DNA of 64,000 nt from Verrucomicrobiota bacterium (GTDB lineage Bacteria > Verrucomicrobiota > Verrucomicrobiia > Chthoniobacterales > Terrimicrobiaceae). Shown piece by piece: positions 54,781 to 63,017 of the stretch; the stretch's first letter is position 1, and the number at the start of each line of letters is the position of its first letter. The notes under the pieces were generated by a model. That model did not search any database. It was not told where the DNA came from and saw only the letters and a list, made by a program, of their open reading frames with translations. The position numbers and the translations under genes were made by a program. The stretch covers positions 54,176-118,175 of the forward strand of contig JAPLTF010000065.1 of the NCBI GenBank assembly GCA_026398275.1. Direction: 5' to 3'.

Positions 54781-54935
54781 TGGTGGAGTGGCCGGAACTC
54801 TTGAAGGCTGCCAGGGAAGTCTCCCTGTCGGCCAACGGGGCCACGGTCGTGAAAATAGAAATCCCCGCCCTGATGGGCCCCTCACTCTCCTCTTTCCAAG
54901 AGGGGAAGGTTCCTCCATATTCCCCACCTTCCCTG
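54668..54935 (+). pseudogene. Frameshifted remnant of an ASH (ASPM-SPD-2-Hydin)-type domain
   Basis: In the +2 frame, LEYPREMDFGKVLLGERKEH and PLEITFTNNSPLRKD match the ASH-like pattern (DFGxVxxGE...LxxxNxS). From about 54780 the similarity continues in another frame (WPELLKAAREVSLSANGATV, VKIEI), which would be the last strands. One frameshift or indel thus breaks the domain. No start or domain partner remains. Confidence 0.45.
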
Positions 54936-57370
54936 TGGCCTCCAAACGCTCAAAACAAAAAAAGAAGAAACCCGATCCACTCAAAACTGGAACCGGGAGG
55001 AAAAGTTCGCCGACGCAAGCAACCGCGCCTTCGCCTCTCGCCAGGACGCTGGCATGGATTGGCTTCTCGGCCGTCCTGCTCGCCTGCATCGCCTGGGTGG
55101 CCACCCATGCGTTTCTCGTGGACGCCGTCACCGTCCGGCTCTGCAATGAGGCGGATAAAAACATCCCGGTGGAAAAGCGGATGCCCGTCTTCCTCAGCGA
55201 GATCGCCTTCGATGGATACGCCTGGAACCGCCATGCCGAGCATCTCGGCGAGAACGGCGAGTGGCGGGTCCGCCACACGGATTTCGACAACGCACCCGAG
55301 GGGCGTGAGGTCCACTGGAATTCCGCCTTTGCCTGGTATCTGCGCGGGCTCGGCGAAATCTACCGTGCCGTCACCGGCGACTCGCTCCGCAACAGCATTT
55401 ACCGCATGTCGATCTGGGCAAATCCCATCCTGCTCGTTCTGGCGCTTGGAATTTTCGCAACCCTCTCCGCCCGCCGCTTCGGCCCGCTCTGCGGATCGGT
55501 GATAGCCATCGGAATGGTGGCCGTGCCGACGTTTTACGAGGGATTCATGCCGGCCTATCCCGACCACCACGGACTCATTGCCTTCGCGCTTCTCGGCATG
55601 CTCTTCGGCATCGCCTGGGCAGGAGCTGGCTGGGTGCAGAACGAAGGGGGAAACGATTTCGCCCCGCCACATACCCTCAGGCAGGCCCGGCACGGGATGA
55701 TCTTCTCCGCCATCTGCGGAGCGGCAGGGCTGTGGATCAGCGCGTTTTCTGCCGCTGTCGTGCTCGGAGCCATTGGGGTTTCGGCCATCACTGCAACTCT
55801 CCTGCTCGGGCGCATGGCACGCATCAAAGCCGGCGGGGGATTCCACCAGGAACTCTGGAAATATTGGGGCCTTTGGGGGGCAGGGGGCAGCTTGGTTTTT
55901 TATCTACTCGAATACTTCCCGTTCAACATGGGGATTCGGATGGAGGTCAACCACCCGCTCTACGCCATTGCCTGGCTGGGCGGAGGGTGGGCGATCGCCG
56001 TTCTTACGGGATGGATTTGTGGAAATGGAGGAAAATCCAATCCTTTCCCATGGAGGAACCTCATCTGGCCGTCTCTCGCCTGTGCCTTTTTGCCACTGGT
56101 GGTCTTGCTCGGTGGAAATGAGGTCTATTCCGCCAAGGATCCATTCATGATACGGCTGTATAAGAACATCGCAGAGTTGTTGCCATTGATGATGCGCATC
56201 CGAATGGGTGGGCTCACCTGGGGCGCCGCCATCGGGTGGTTCCCCGTGTTCTTGCTGGCGGCCGCCACCCTGCAAATGTCACGCGTGGTCGGACGCGGGA
56301 CAAAAGCGGTGCTGATCTTTCTGGCGATCCCGATCTTGTTGATCACAGCTCTACAGTTCTACCAGGTTCGCTGGGGAATGCTGGCCGGCCCGCTCTACAT
56401 CGCGCTGGCAGGGATCGTTGTCCCGCAAGTCTGGCGGCTGGTCCCTCGCGATGCGCTGAGCCGCGCGGTTGTCGCCGCCATGCTCCTTTCCTTCGGCTAT
56501 ATTCTCGTCGCGCCGACCTTCAAAAACACATTTACCATAGCCTGGGCGCAGTTCCGCAGCGGCGACAAAGTTTCCATCACCGCCGGCCAGGGGCTCGCCC
56601 TGCTCCACCGCCAGATGGCACGAGCCATCCTCGACGACGCGGCAGGCGCACCGGTCGTCCTGCTCAGCAGCCCGAACAGCTCGTGCCTGCTGTCCGCAAT
56701 GGGGGGATTTCGGACAGTCGGCACCCTCTACTGGGAAAACGTTGAGGGGTTGAAGGCGGCTGCAGCGGGACTCAACGCCCAGAACGATGAAGAGGCCCTC
56801 GCCTTCATGAAAAAGCACGGCATCACCCACGTGTCCATGATGACCTGGGAAAATTTCATCGGGCCGTTCTTCGGGATCCTCTACCCGAAACCCGTCCCCG
56901 GAAAATCGTACGAAAACTCCTTCGGCAAGCGCGCCCTGTTCGACAAGGTCATCCCGCCATGGGCCCGGCCGCTCGCCTTTCCGCCCAACGACCTGTCGAA
57001 AGGGATGCAGCAGACCGTCCTCATGCTCCGGGTCGCGCCCGATCAGAGCCTCAATGAGGCAAAATTCCACCTCGCCCGGTTCTCACGCCTCGTCGAAGGC
57101 AACCCGATCACCGCAGAAATCTCGCTCAAAGAAATCCTGGATAACGCGCCGGATAGCAGCGCCGTCCGCATGGAACTCGTGGACCTCTACGTCTCGCAGG
57201 GACGGCACCGTGACGCCGCGAACCAAGCCCTCGCTGCCATGAAGAGCCTCCAGCCCGATCTCCGGCGGTCCGTTGCCAGCCAGCTCGCGGAAAGATTCAC
57301 CGCGGCAGGCCAGCCGGACCTGGCCGCCGAGATGCTGAAGGCTGCCGAGGCACCCGCCAAGCCGAACTGA
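54935..57370 (+). CDS. GT66/STT3-like oligosaccharyl-transferase-type membrane protein
   Basis: A large multi-pass GT-C fold protein (about 11 hydrophobic segments) with a C-terminal soluble part. The first loop FDGYAWNRHAEHLGENGEWR, VRHTDFDNAPEGREVHWNSA resembles the acceptor-site loop of STT3/PglB/AglB, and the second DHH-type motif appears in PAYPDHHGLIAFALLG. No WWDYG is seen. The end is TPR-like (SAVRMELVDLYVSQGRHRDA). The start is uncertain; GTG 54935 opens SKRSKQKKKKPDPLKTGTG, a basic cytoplasmic tail. It may transfer a lipid-linked glycan to protein or lipid. Confidence 0.6.
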   Translation: MASKRSKQKKKKPDPLKTGTGRKSSPTQATAPSPLARTLAWIGFSAVLLACIAWVATHAFLVDAVTVRLCNEADKNIPVEKRMPVFLSEIAFDGYAWNRHAEHLGENGEWRVRHTDFDNAPEGREVHWNSAFAWYLRGLGEIYRAVTGDSLRNSIYRMSIWANPILLVLALGIFATLSARRFGPLCGSVIAIGMVAVPTFYEGFMPAYPDHHGLIAFALLGMLFGIAWAGAGWVQNEGGNDFAPPHTLRQARHGMIFSAICGAAGLWISAFSAAVVLGAIGVSAITATLLLGRMARIKAGGGFHQELWKYWGLWGAGGSLVFYLLEYFPFNMGIRMEVNHPLYAIAWLGGGWAIAVLTGWICGNGGKSNPFPWRNLIWPSLACAFLPLVVLLGGNEVYSAKDPFMIRLYKNIAELLPLMMRIRMGGLTWGAAIGWFPVFLLAAATLQMSRVVGRGTKAVLIFLAIPILLITALQFYQVRWGMLAGPLYIALAGIVVPQVWRLVPRDALSRAVVAAMLLSFGYILVAPTFKNTFTIAWAQFRSGDKVSITAGQGLALLHRQMARAILDDAAGAPVVLLSSPNSSCLLSAMGGFRTVGTLYWENVEGLKAAAAGLNAQNDEEALAFMKKHGITHVSMMTWENFIGPFFGILYPKPVPGKSYENSFGKRALFDKVIPPWARPLAFPPNDLSKGMQQTVLMLRVAPDQSLNEAKFHLARFSRLVEGNPITAEISLKEILDNAPDSSAVRMELVDLYVSQGRHRDAANQALAAMKSLQPDLRRSVASQLAERFTAAGQPDLAAEMLKAAEAPAKPN

Positions 57371-57489
57371 CGGCCCGCCGGCCGCTTCTCCTTCACGCCT
57401 CGTTTCTCCGCATGAATTGATCAATTGCGAAGGCGCGGGCCCGCGACAGTTTAACTTGTGAAAATACATAATTTAAGCATATTTCGCCA

Positions 57490-57741
57490 ATGGTTGTAAC
57501 GGCTACACAGCTTGCCACTGACAGCAACGGGATCATTGATCGCGTTGTTGAGCGGCACGAAAAAGCCGACATTCGCCGACATGGAAAAATTAAAGTGGAG
57601 ATGCGTCGCAAGGCCGGAGTCTCCAAGTCGGAGCTCTTGGCGATTCTGGCGTCCGTGAGGTTTTCCGCCCGGGAGCAGGCTGAACTCACCGCCGCCATGA
57701 AGCAGGCAAACGAAGTCTTTGGATATGCCGGTGGCCATTGA
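57490..57741 (+). CDS. Phd-like antitoxin of a decayed TA pair
   Basis: An 83-aa product with a Phd-like start (MVVTATQLATDSNGIIDRVV, ERHEKADIRRHGKIKVEMRR) and an acidic/helical tail (FSAREQAELTAAMKQANEVF). It appears intact and could still bind DNA. The toxin gene downstream (57725) overlaps by 17 nt but is truncated, so the antitoxin is now an orphan. Confidence 0.6.
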   Translation: MVVTATQLATDSNGIIDRVVERHEKADIRRHGKIKVEMRRKAGVSKSELLAILASVRFSAREQAELTAAMKQANEVFGYAGGH

Positions 57742-57820
57742 CACCAGCGTTTTGATTCACGCGGAAAGATCCGGTGACTTTGACCGCCTGAGAGACAAAA
57801 TCGATCTGTTGAAGCCGTGA
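57725..57820 (+). pseudogene. Truncated VapC-like toxin
   Basis: The frame MPVAIDTSVLIHAERSGDFD continues with RLRDKIDLLKP and then a stop. IDTSVLIH is the first PIN motif with its catalytic Asp. The 31-aa product lacks the rest of the domain (normally about 130 aa). The following 90 bp hold only weak out-of-frame similarity. It overlaps the antitoxin as usual for such pairs. Confidence 0.7.
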
Positions 57821-57879
57821 TTCCTCCTTCTATCTTGCTGAACTGACCGCTGTCACCGGTGAGTTCTTTGCCAGCCCTA

Positions 57880-57916
57880 TTGACACGCCGGCTTGAAATG
57901 ATACTTTATCTATCAT
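57880..57916 (+). promoter_or_regulatory. Promoter and operator candidate for the Phd/VapC pair
   Basis: A TTGACA at 57880-57885 is spaced 16 bp from TACTTT (57902-57907). The dyad ATGATA-N7-TATCAT (57898-57916) overlaps the -10 box and ends at the antitoxin ATG. This layout fits autorepression of a TA operon. Confidence 0.55.
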
Positions 57917-58159
57917 ATGAAAACGGCGACTGTCGCGGATTTGCGGAACAACTTCGCCACCGTTTCCAAGTGGATCTATGATGGAGCGGCCGTCACGATC
58001 ACCAAGCGAGGGGTTCCCTTCGCCACCATCACTCCGGTTCGTGCGCGCAAGACAGCCCCGCCAATTGACCGCCTGTCCCGGCTTCGCAAGATGTTTCCAA
58101 GCGGCCCCGTCAAGGGAGACGCGCAGGACGTGTTGGATTACGACCGGGGGGACACATGA
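57917..58159 (+). CDS. Phd/YefM-family antitoxin
   Basis: The 80-aa antitoxin has the Phd DNA-binding start (MKTATVADLRNNFATVSKWI, YDGAAVTITKRGVPFATITP) and a tail that should bind the PIN toxin (RLRKMFPSGPVKGDAQDVLD, YDRGDT). A dyad overlaps the start. The stop overlaps the toxin start by 4 nt. The pair looks intact. Confidence 0.88.
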   Translation: MKTATVADLRNNFATVSKWIYDGAAVTITKRGVPFATITPVRARKTAPPIDRLSRLRKMFPSGPVKGDAQDVLDYDRGDT

Positions 58160-58632
58160 CCGGCACCTACATTGACTCTTCCCTTTTCGTGAAGTCTTTC
58201 GTGTTTGAACAGGATTCCCCCGCCGCGATCGAAATGATCGAAGCGGTCGGCGAGCCGTTCCTGTTCTCGCATCTGCACGAAATCGAGATCCCGAACGCGA
58301 TCCGCTTGAAACGCTTCCGCGGGGAGATTACGCGGGCACAGGAAACACTCGCGATCCGGGCTTTTGAAGCGGACGTTCGCTCCGGTCGGTTTTCCCGCCC
58401 AACTTATGACATCGGCACAGTATTTGGCAGGGCCAAGCATCTTTCCGGGCGACACTCCGGAGATATCGGAACCCGAAGCCTGGACCTCTTGCACGTTGCG
58501 GCGGCTCTGGAAGCCGGTTGCACTGTCTTTGCATCCTACGATCAGCGCCAGCGCAAATGCGCGGCCCTTTCCGGGCTGAAAGTCATCCCTGCAACGCTCC
58601 CCTCTCCTGTTTCTCCCCTCCCTCACCTTTGA
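58156..58632 (+). CDS. VapC-like PIN-domain toxin
   Basis: The 158-aa toxin starts TGTYIDSSLFVKSFVFEQDS (first Asp in YIDSS). EIEIPNAIRLKRFRGEITRA, SLDLLHVAAALEAGC (acidic pair) and TVFASYDQRQRKCA are the other PIN motifs. The expected catalytic acidic residues appear present. ATG 58156 overlaps the antitoxin stop. It belongs to an apparently functional type II module between the GT66-like gene and the methyltransferase. Confidence 0.88.
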   Translation: MTGTYIDSSLFVKSFVFEQDSPAAIEMIEAVGEPFLFSHLHEIEIPNAIRLKRFRGEITRAQETLAIRAFEADVRSGRFSRPTYDIGTVFGRAKHLSGRHSGDIGTRSLDLLHVAAALEAGCTVFASYDQRQRKCAALSGLKVIPATLPSPVSPLPHL

Positions 58633-58662
58633 CCACAGGTCCATCTTTCGCAGATCCCGCTA

Positions 58663-59349
58663 ATGAGCTCTCCCATCGCGAATAAGAATAGAACCGGCAT
58701 CCAGGAGTCGCTCGTAAGCCTCCATCAGTGGCTGGCTCACTCGAATCGCATCACCAAGCTGGCCGAGGCCATTGGCACGAGCATCAGCACGCTTTTCCCC
58801 CATGACGGCAAACCGGTCCGCGCCCTCGATGTCGGCTGCGGAGATATGACGATCGCCGAGACCATCGCATCGCAACATCCCAACATTCAGTGGACCTGCA
58901 CCGACATCCACGAACTGCCCGCCAGCCTGGCGGATGCCGAGAAGTGGAAAAAATACCGCCGCTTCGATGGATCCACCCTCCCCTTCCCGGATTCCGCCTT
59001 CGACGCGATTTTGTTTTCGGATGTTCTTCACCACTGCCTGGCGGAGGCCCCTGCCCTGCTTCGCGAAGCCGCCCGCGCCGGACGCTATGTCATCGTGAAA
59101 GATCACTTTGAGCGGGGCCTGATCTCGCGCTCCCTGCTCCGCCTGCTGGACTTCGTCGGAAACTACGGATACGGAGTCAGCGTGCCAGATCGTTACTTTA
59201 ATCCCCTCACCTTCGCGGCAACCGCCGCTCAGTCCGGGCTAAGAATCGTCAGCATGAACAATGCCGTTTCCATTTATCCCGTCTGGCTTTCTCCCATCCT
59301 CCCCCCGTCCCTCCAATTCATCGCCATTCTTGAAAAGTCTCCAGAATGA
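58663..59349 (+). CDS. SAM-dependent methyltransferase paired with a GT2 gene
   Basis: The 228-aa class I methyltransferase has ALDVGCGDMTIAETIA (motif I), TCTDIHELPASLADAEKW (motif II), LPFPDSAFDAILFSDVLHHC (motif IV) and ARAGRYVIVKDHFERG. It resembles methyltransferases of glycan or lipid synthesis. The stop overlaps the GT2 start by 4 nt (59346-59349), so the two act together. The Pro/Leu-rich end (VWLSPILPPSLQFIAILEKS) may contact the membrane. Confidence 0.8.
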   Translation: MSSPIANKNRTGIQESLVSLHQWLAHSNRITKLAEAIGTSISTLFPHDGKPVRALDVGCGDMTIAETIASQHPNIQWTCTDIHELPASLADAEKWKKYRRFDGSTLPFPDSAFDAILFSDVLHHCLAEAPALLREAARAGRYVIVKDHFERGLISRSLLRLLDFVGNYGYGVSVPDRYFNPLTFAATAAQSGLRIVSMNNAVSIYPVWLSPILPPSLQFIAILEKSPE

Positions 59350-60521
59350 CAGCGGCTCCCTCCACAGAAATCACCATTTTGATGCCTTGCCTTAACGAGG
59401 CCGAAACGATTGTCGCCTGCATCGCCGCCGCGAAGGCTGGCCTTCAATCCGCCGGGATCGAAGGCGAAATTCTCATTGCCGACAACGGCAGCACCGACGG
59501 CTCCATCGAACTCGCCTCCGCCAGCGGTGCGCGCGTGGTGCCCGTATCCCAACGCGGCTATGGCAATGCCCTCCGCACCGGTCTGGCCGCCGCCAGCGGG
59601 CGCTACATCATCATGGGCGATGCGGACTTGAGCTACGACTTCTCGAAGATCGCACCCTTCCTGGAAAAACTCCTCGCCGGGGCGGATCTCGTCATGGGGT
59701 GCCGGCTGCCCTCCGGCGGAGGCTCCATTGAACCGGGTGCCATGCCCTGGAAACACAGATGGATCGGAAATCCGATCCTTACATTTATCGGACGCAGCCT
59801 TTTCAAATGCCCGAGCCACGACTTCCACTGCGGCCTGCGCGCCCTGCGCAAAGAAGCCTTTGAAAAGCTGGACCTCCGCACCGGCGGCATGGAGTTCGCC
59901 TCAGAGATGGTCATCAAAGCCTCCCTTCGCGGGATGCGCATCGAGGAAACCCCCATCACCTTGCACAAGGACGGACGCTCGCGCCCCCCGCACCTCCGGA
60001 GCTGGCGGGACGGCTGGCGCCACCTTCGCTTCATGCTCCTCTTTTCCCCACGCTGGCTGCTCCTTTACCCGGGTATTTCCGCCACGCTGATCGGAGGCTT
60101 CTTCTTCCTGCGTCTGCTTGCAGGCCCGATCACGCTTGGCCACATCAACTTCGACCTCAACTCCCTCGAAATCGCAGGTCTCCTGCTCCTGTTTGGATAT
60201 CAGATGGTCCTCTTCGCCTGCTTCGCGCGAATCTTCGCCTACACCCGCGGATTCCTGCCCGCCAAACATGTCCTGTCGAAAGCGTTCGGCTTCTTCACCC
60301 TCGAAAAAGGTCTCATTTCCGGCAGCCTGGTTCTTCTTGCCGGCTTTATCGTCATCCTTTTCGCCCTGCTCGGCTGGGCCTCGACCGGATTCGGCAACCT
60401 CGACCCGCTCGACACCACGCGAACAGTCATCGCCGGCCGCACCCTTGCCTCCATCGGCATTCAAACCATCCTCTTCAGCCTCATCTTCAGCTACCTCGGC
60501 GTAGACGACACATCCCGCTGA
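59346..60521 (+). CDS. GT2 glycosyltransferase with membrane tail (dolichol-phosphate-sugar-type)
   Basis: A GT-A fold enzyme with an N-terminal catalytic domain: ILMPCLNEAETIVACIAAAK, ILIADNGSTDGSIELASAS, GYGNALRTGLAAASGRYIIM, GDADLSYDF (DXD-type). A C-terminal region of four hydrophobic segments follows (ISATLIGGFFFLRLLAG, IAGLLLLFGYQMVLFACFAR, SLVLLAGFIVILFALLGW). This layout fits polyprenyl-phosphate glucose/mannose synthases, which supply donors to GT-C enzymes such as the STT3-like protein at 55 kb. The link is inferred from family pairing and proximity. Confidence 0.82.
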   Translation: MTAAPSTEITILMPCLNEAETIVACIAAAKAGLQSAGIEGEILIADNGSTDGSIELASASGARVVPVSQRGYGNALRTGLAAASGRYIIMGDADLSYDFSKIAPFLEKLLAGADLVMGCRLPSGGGSIEPGAMPWKHRWIGNPILTFIGRSLFKCPSHDFHCGLRALRKEAFEKLDLRTGGMEFASEMVIKASLRGMRIEETPITLHKDGRSRPPHLRSWRDGWRHLRFMLLFSPRWLLLYPGISATLIGGFFFLRLLAGPITLGHINFDLNSLEIAGLLLLFGYQMVLFACFARIFAYTRGFLPAKHVLSKAFGFFTLEKGLISGSLVLLAGFIVILFALLGWASTGFGNLDPLDTTRTVIAGRTLASIGIQTILFSLIFSYLGVDDTSR

Positions 60522-60854
60522 AGCAGCGAAAATTCCCTCCCCCAAAGTGACGAGCGCATCCTGCGCGAGGCAGCGCGGGAGAAGATGACTCTTGTGACCT
60601 TTGATGGGAATACCATCCCACCCCTGCTCCAGGAGATGGCGCAGGCCGGGGAGGACCATGCGAGCGTCGTGTTTGTTTCGATGACTACATTGCCCGTCTC
60701 CCGGAGTGAAATTCAGAAAAGCAGTTTCACCCACTGCGCCAACCAAGAACAACGAACCAAGAACGCGCCCCGCGTCGCCTGAACCCCTTTCCCACCTCCG
60801 GGGAGCATACGCGCCCTCGCGTGTGGTGTCCGGCGACCCGCCGGAGATAAGTGA
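60522..60854. other. Intergenic region with duplicated toxin fragment and hairpin
   Basis: This 333-bp stretch contains no intact gene. Bases 60543-60682 duplicate part of the DUF5615 toxin at 62744-62883, with few mismatches. A 7-bp GC-rich hairpin (TCCGGCG-ACC-CGCCGGA, 60829-60845) follows. The rest shows no recognisable feature. Confidence 0.75.
60543..60682 (+). pseudogene. Duplicated fragment of the DUF5615-type toxin gene
   Basis: The 140-bp segment is nearly identical (four mismatches by eye) to 62744-62883 of the intact toxin. It encodes QSDERILREAAREK-like residues then MTLVTFDGNTIPPLLQEMAQ and AGEDHASVVFVSM, and has no start or remaining domain. It is a remnant of a duplication or of a deleted second copy. 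The offset is constant (2201 bp). Confidence 0.85.
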
Positions 60855-61424
60855 TCACCACCATCCGCGCGGCTTGCCGTCTCGTTTGGCGTTTTCGCGA
60901 TGTTGAGCGATCAAGGCCCCAAGCGGATCCTGTGCCTGCAGGATTTCGTCGGAGAGTTTGAATATCGCCGCCATACGCTTGCCCCCCTCGCCTTCTTCCG
61001 GGTTCGTCTGGTGCGCCAGATGCATGTGCCACTTTTCGATGTCACCAAGCAGCTGGAAAAACCGCCCCCGCCAATCTGCTGCCGACCGCTGCGCCTCGTC
61101 GAGCCAGCCGACCAGGTCGAGTCGGTCCACGGCGGACAGCCGTTGCTCGGCCGCTCCCTCCGTGGTCTCGATCCCCGCAAGAATCGAGTTCCACACCACG
61201 AGATAAATCGGGTGGCGCGACTCGCGCTTGGCTTCGAAACACTTTTCGCACCAAATCTCCTCCGTCACGATGCCCTTGAGGATCGAACCGCCACGCAGCA
61301 CGCTCCCCACATAATAATTGCCCATGAGGCAATCAAAATCCTTCGTCTGCACCGAAGAAATCTCCTCGCCACATTCCGGGCAGGGAATCGGCTTCGGAAA
61401 ATGAATCGTGTCAAACAAGCCCAT
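60855..61424 (-). CDS. Hypothetical protein with a zinc-ribbon-like N-terminus
   Basis: I do not recognise the family. The 189-aa protein starts MGLFDTIHFPKPIPCPECGE, and a second pair lies in IWCEKCFEAKRE. The two CxxC knuckles (CPEC at about 15-18, CEKC at about 59-62) suggest a zinc ribbon. The C-terminal half is helical and charged (IYLVVWNSILAGIETTEGAA, DLVGWLDEAQRSAADWRGRF). ATG 61424 is chosen because the sequence upstream is antisense to an antitoxin gene. Its position inside a TA-rich region hints at accessory DNA. Confidence 0.6.
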   Translation of the reverse strand: MGLFDTIHFPKPIPCPECGEEISSVQTKDFDCLMGNYYVGSVLRGGSILKGIVTEEIWCEKCFEAKRESRHPIYLVVWNSILAGIETTEGAAEQRLSAVDRLDLVGWLDEAQRSAADWRGRFFQLLGDIEKWHMHLAHQTNPEEGEGGKRMAAIFKLSDEILQAQDPLGALIAQHRENAKRDGKPRGWW

Positions 61425-61579
61425 CCAGGAAAGACTGCTCGAAGGGCATCTGCATGTCGAGAATGCAGTGGCCTTCACACCCCGCGTTGCCCCCGAGGAA
61501 GGCAATTCTCGACAGCAAGCCCGACTCACCGTAAGACCGGTTTCTTGACATCGCCGGTTTTCCGCAGGATTATCATGCC

Positions 61580-61792
61580 ATGAGTGCGACGGAAATGATC
61601 GAGATACTTCGGGCAGCTCCCGAAGAGGAGATCCGGTTGGTCCGAAATGCCGCCAACGCTCTTCTTGCAGCATCTGGCATTCAGGCAGACGAAATATCCG
61701 AAATCGAATCGGCGTGCGCCGAGGGGCTGAATAATTACCGCTCCGGAGATTTTTTCACATCTGCGCAGATGAAGGAACGTCTCTCGCTGTGA
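61580..61792 (+). CDS. Antitoxin of a ParE/RelE-type pair (copy 1)
   Basis: The 70-aa protein starts MSATEMIEILRAAPEEEIRL and ends NYRSGDFFTSAQMKERLSL, which could be a helical antitoxin that wraps a RelE-fold toxin. No DNA-binding motif is obvious. The stop overlaps the GTG start of the toxin by 4 nt. Its first 138 bp are repeated with one mismatch at 63863, near the end of the window. Confidence 0.7.
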   Translation: MSATEMIEILRAAPEEEIRLVRNAANALLAASGIQADEISEIESACAEGLNNYRSGDFFTSAQMKERLSL

Positions 61793-62079
61793 GTTTCCGT
61801 GTCGTTTTTTCTGCGCGAAGCGACCAGGATCTCAGCGAAATAGAGACATTTATTACACGCGAATCGGCAAGTGCGGATACGGCTCGAAACCTCCTCTCGA
61901 AACTATATCACGCCTGTCTTTCGTTGGAGGATTTCCCGGAACGCTTCGCCTTTCCCATCTACAATTTCCAGCACAGGATGATGCCCGTTGGAAATTACCT
62001 CGTTTTTTACGAAATCGCCGGTGATGACGTGGTTGTCCTTCATATTCGCCACACGGCAAGAAAACCGTTTTCCAAGTGA
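61789..62079 (+). CDS. ParE/RelE-type toxin
   Basis: The 96-aa product starts (GTG) SFRVVFSARSDQDLSEIETF and contains ITRESASADTARNLLSKLYH, ALSLEDFPERF-like helices, FQHRMMPVGNYLVFYEI and a final VVLHIRHTARKPFSK, the ParE signature with conserved Arg/His near the C-terminus. It should be a gyrase-poisoning or RNase toxin. It overlaps the antitoxin stop by 4 nt. Confidence 0.85.
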   Translation: MSFRVVFSARSDQDLSEIETFITRESASADTARNLLSKLYHACLSLEDFPERFAFPIYNFQHRMMPVGNYLVFYEIAGDDVVVLHIRHTARKPFSK

Positions 62080-62219
62080 CGCGAAGGATTCTCCGCTTGA
62101 AAACTGAAAACTTTCCGCAGCCAGATTCCATAATATCAATAATAAATGGCTGACCCCTTCGACGGAAGGATATGTCATAATTTATTGCATTTCACACAAT
62201 CTTCACGGAACATGGGCTC

Positions 62220-62627
62220 ATGGCTTCAGTCACATTGAGCATTCGGGTTCCGGAGGACATGCGGAGTTGGCTCGAGCGTTTTGCAAAAGCGCGGGGCAGC
62301 GTCGGCGGCATGGCGGCGAGACTTTTGGAGGAGGCGAGACGCAAGGAGGATTTTCCAGGCGTTGATTTCCGCGACACTCCCCTCGGTCGTGTGGCTTTTG
62401 TGCAGGGAACCAGGGTGCAGATGGCTTTGGCGTGCCGCCTGGCGCGCGAGTGGGAATTTGACCCGGCCAGGCTCTCGAAGCACTACGGTTGGCCGCTTTG
62501 GATGTCCGAATCGGCGGTCGGCTACATGCGCGAATACGCGGAGGAGATCGCCCGTGACGAGAAAGACCTGCTCGACGCAACCGCACTGCGCAAAAAGCTG
62601 CCGCGCCTGGAAGAGTTCGCCGCATAG
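62220..62627 (+). CDS. Antitoxin with RHH-like start and DUF433-like region
   Basis: The 135-aa protein starts MASVTLSIRVPEDMRSWLER, FAKARGSVGGMAARLLEEAR, like an RHH DNA-binding antitoxin, followed by DUF433-like helices (GRVAFVQGTRVQMALACRLA, REWEFDPARLSKHYGWPLWM). It is 2 bp upstream of the DUF5615 toxin gene. DUF433/DUF5615 pairs are a recognised TA type. Confidence 0.75.
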   Translation: MASVTLSIRVPEDMRSWLERFAKARGSVGGMAARLLEEARRKEDFPGVDFRDTPLGRVAFVQGTRVQMALACRLAREWEFDPARLSKHYGWPLWMSESAVGYMREYAEEIARDEKDLLDATALRKKLPRLEEFAA

Positions 62628-62629
62628 CC

Positions 62630-63007
62630 ATGTTTTTGCTCGACGAGCACCTGTCGCCGGAAATTGTCCCCATCGCACGCGCGCTGAACGCCCGGTTTGC
62701 GGTCGTATCACTCCACGGCTGGCGCGACGGTCTTCTCATCGGGCAAAGTGACGAGCGCATCCTGCGCGAGGCAGCGCGGGAGAAGATGACCCTTGTGACG
62801 TTTGATGTGAATACCATCCCACCCCTGCTCCAGGAGATGGCGCAGGCCGGGGAGGACCATGCGGGCGTCGTGTTTGTTTCGATCAAATCCTTTGCCCAGA
62901 ACGACTCGTCAGGGATCGCCGCCGCATTGCTCCGCCTGTGGCTGGCCAACAAAAACGCGAACTGGAAAAACCGCACCGTTTTCCTCTCGAAACAAGCCCG
63001 TCCTTGA
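62630..63007 (+). CDS. DUF5615 PIN-like toxin
   Basis: The 125-aa product starts MFLLDEHLSPEIVPIARALN (the LLDEHLSP motif of PIN-like DUF5615), with a second acidic site in QSDERILREAAREKMTLVTF, DVNTIPPLLQEMAQAGEDHA and a C-terminal basic helix (LWLANKNANWKNRTVFL). It looks intact, and follows its antitoxin by 2 bp. Part of it (62744-62883) is duplicated 2.2 kb upstream. Confidence 0.8.
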   Translation: MFLLDEHLSPEIVPIARALNARFAVVSLHGWRDGLLIGQSDERILREAAREKMTLVTFDVNTIPPLLQEMAQAGEDHAGVVFVSIKSFAQNDSSGIAAALLRLWLANKNANWKNRTVFLSKQARP

Positions 63008-63017
63008 CTTCAAGAAA

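Noticed and set aside
61425..61673. N-terminal extension of the zinc-ribbon protein
   Set aside because: Its sequence is antisense to the duplicated antitoxin, and the same peptide appears antisense to the second copy near 63.9 kb, so it is not coding.
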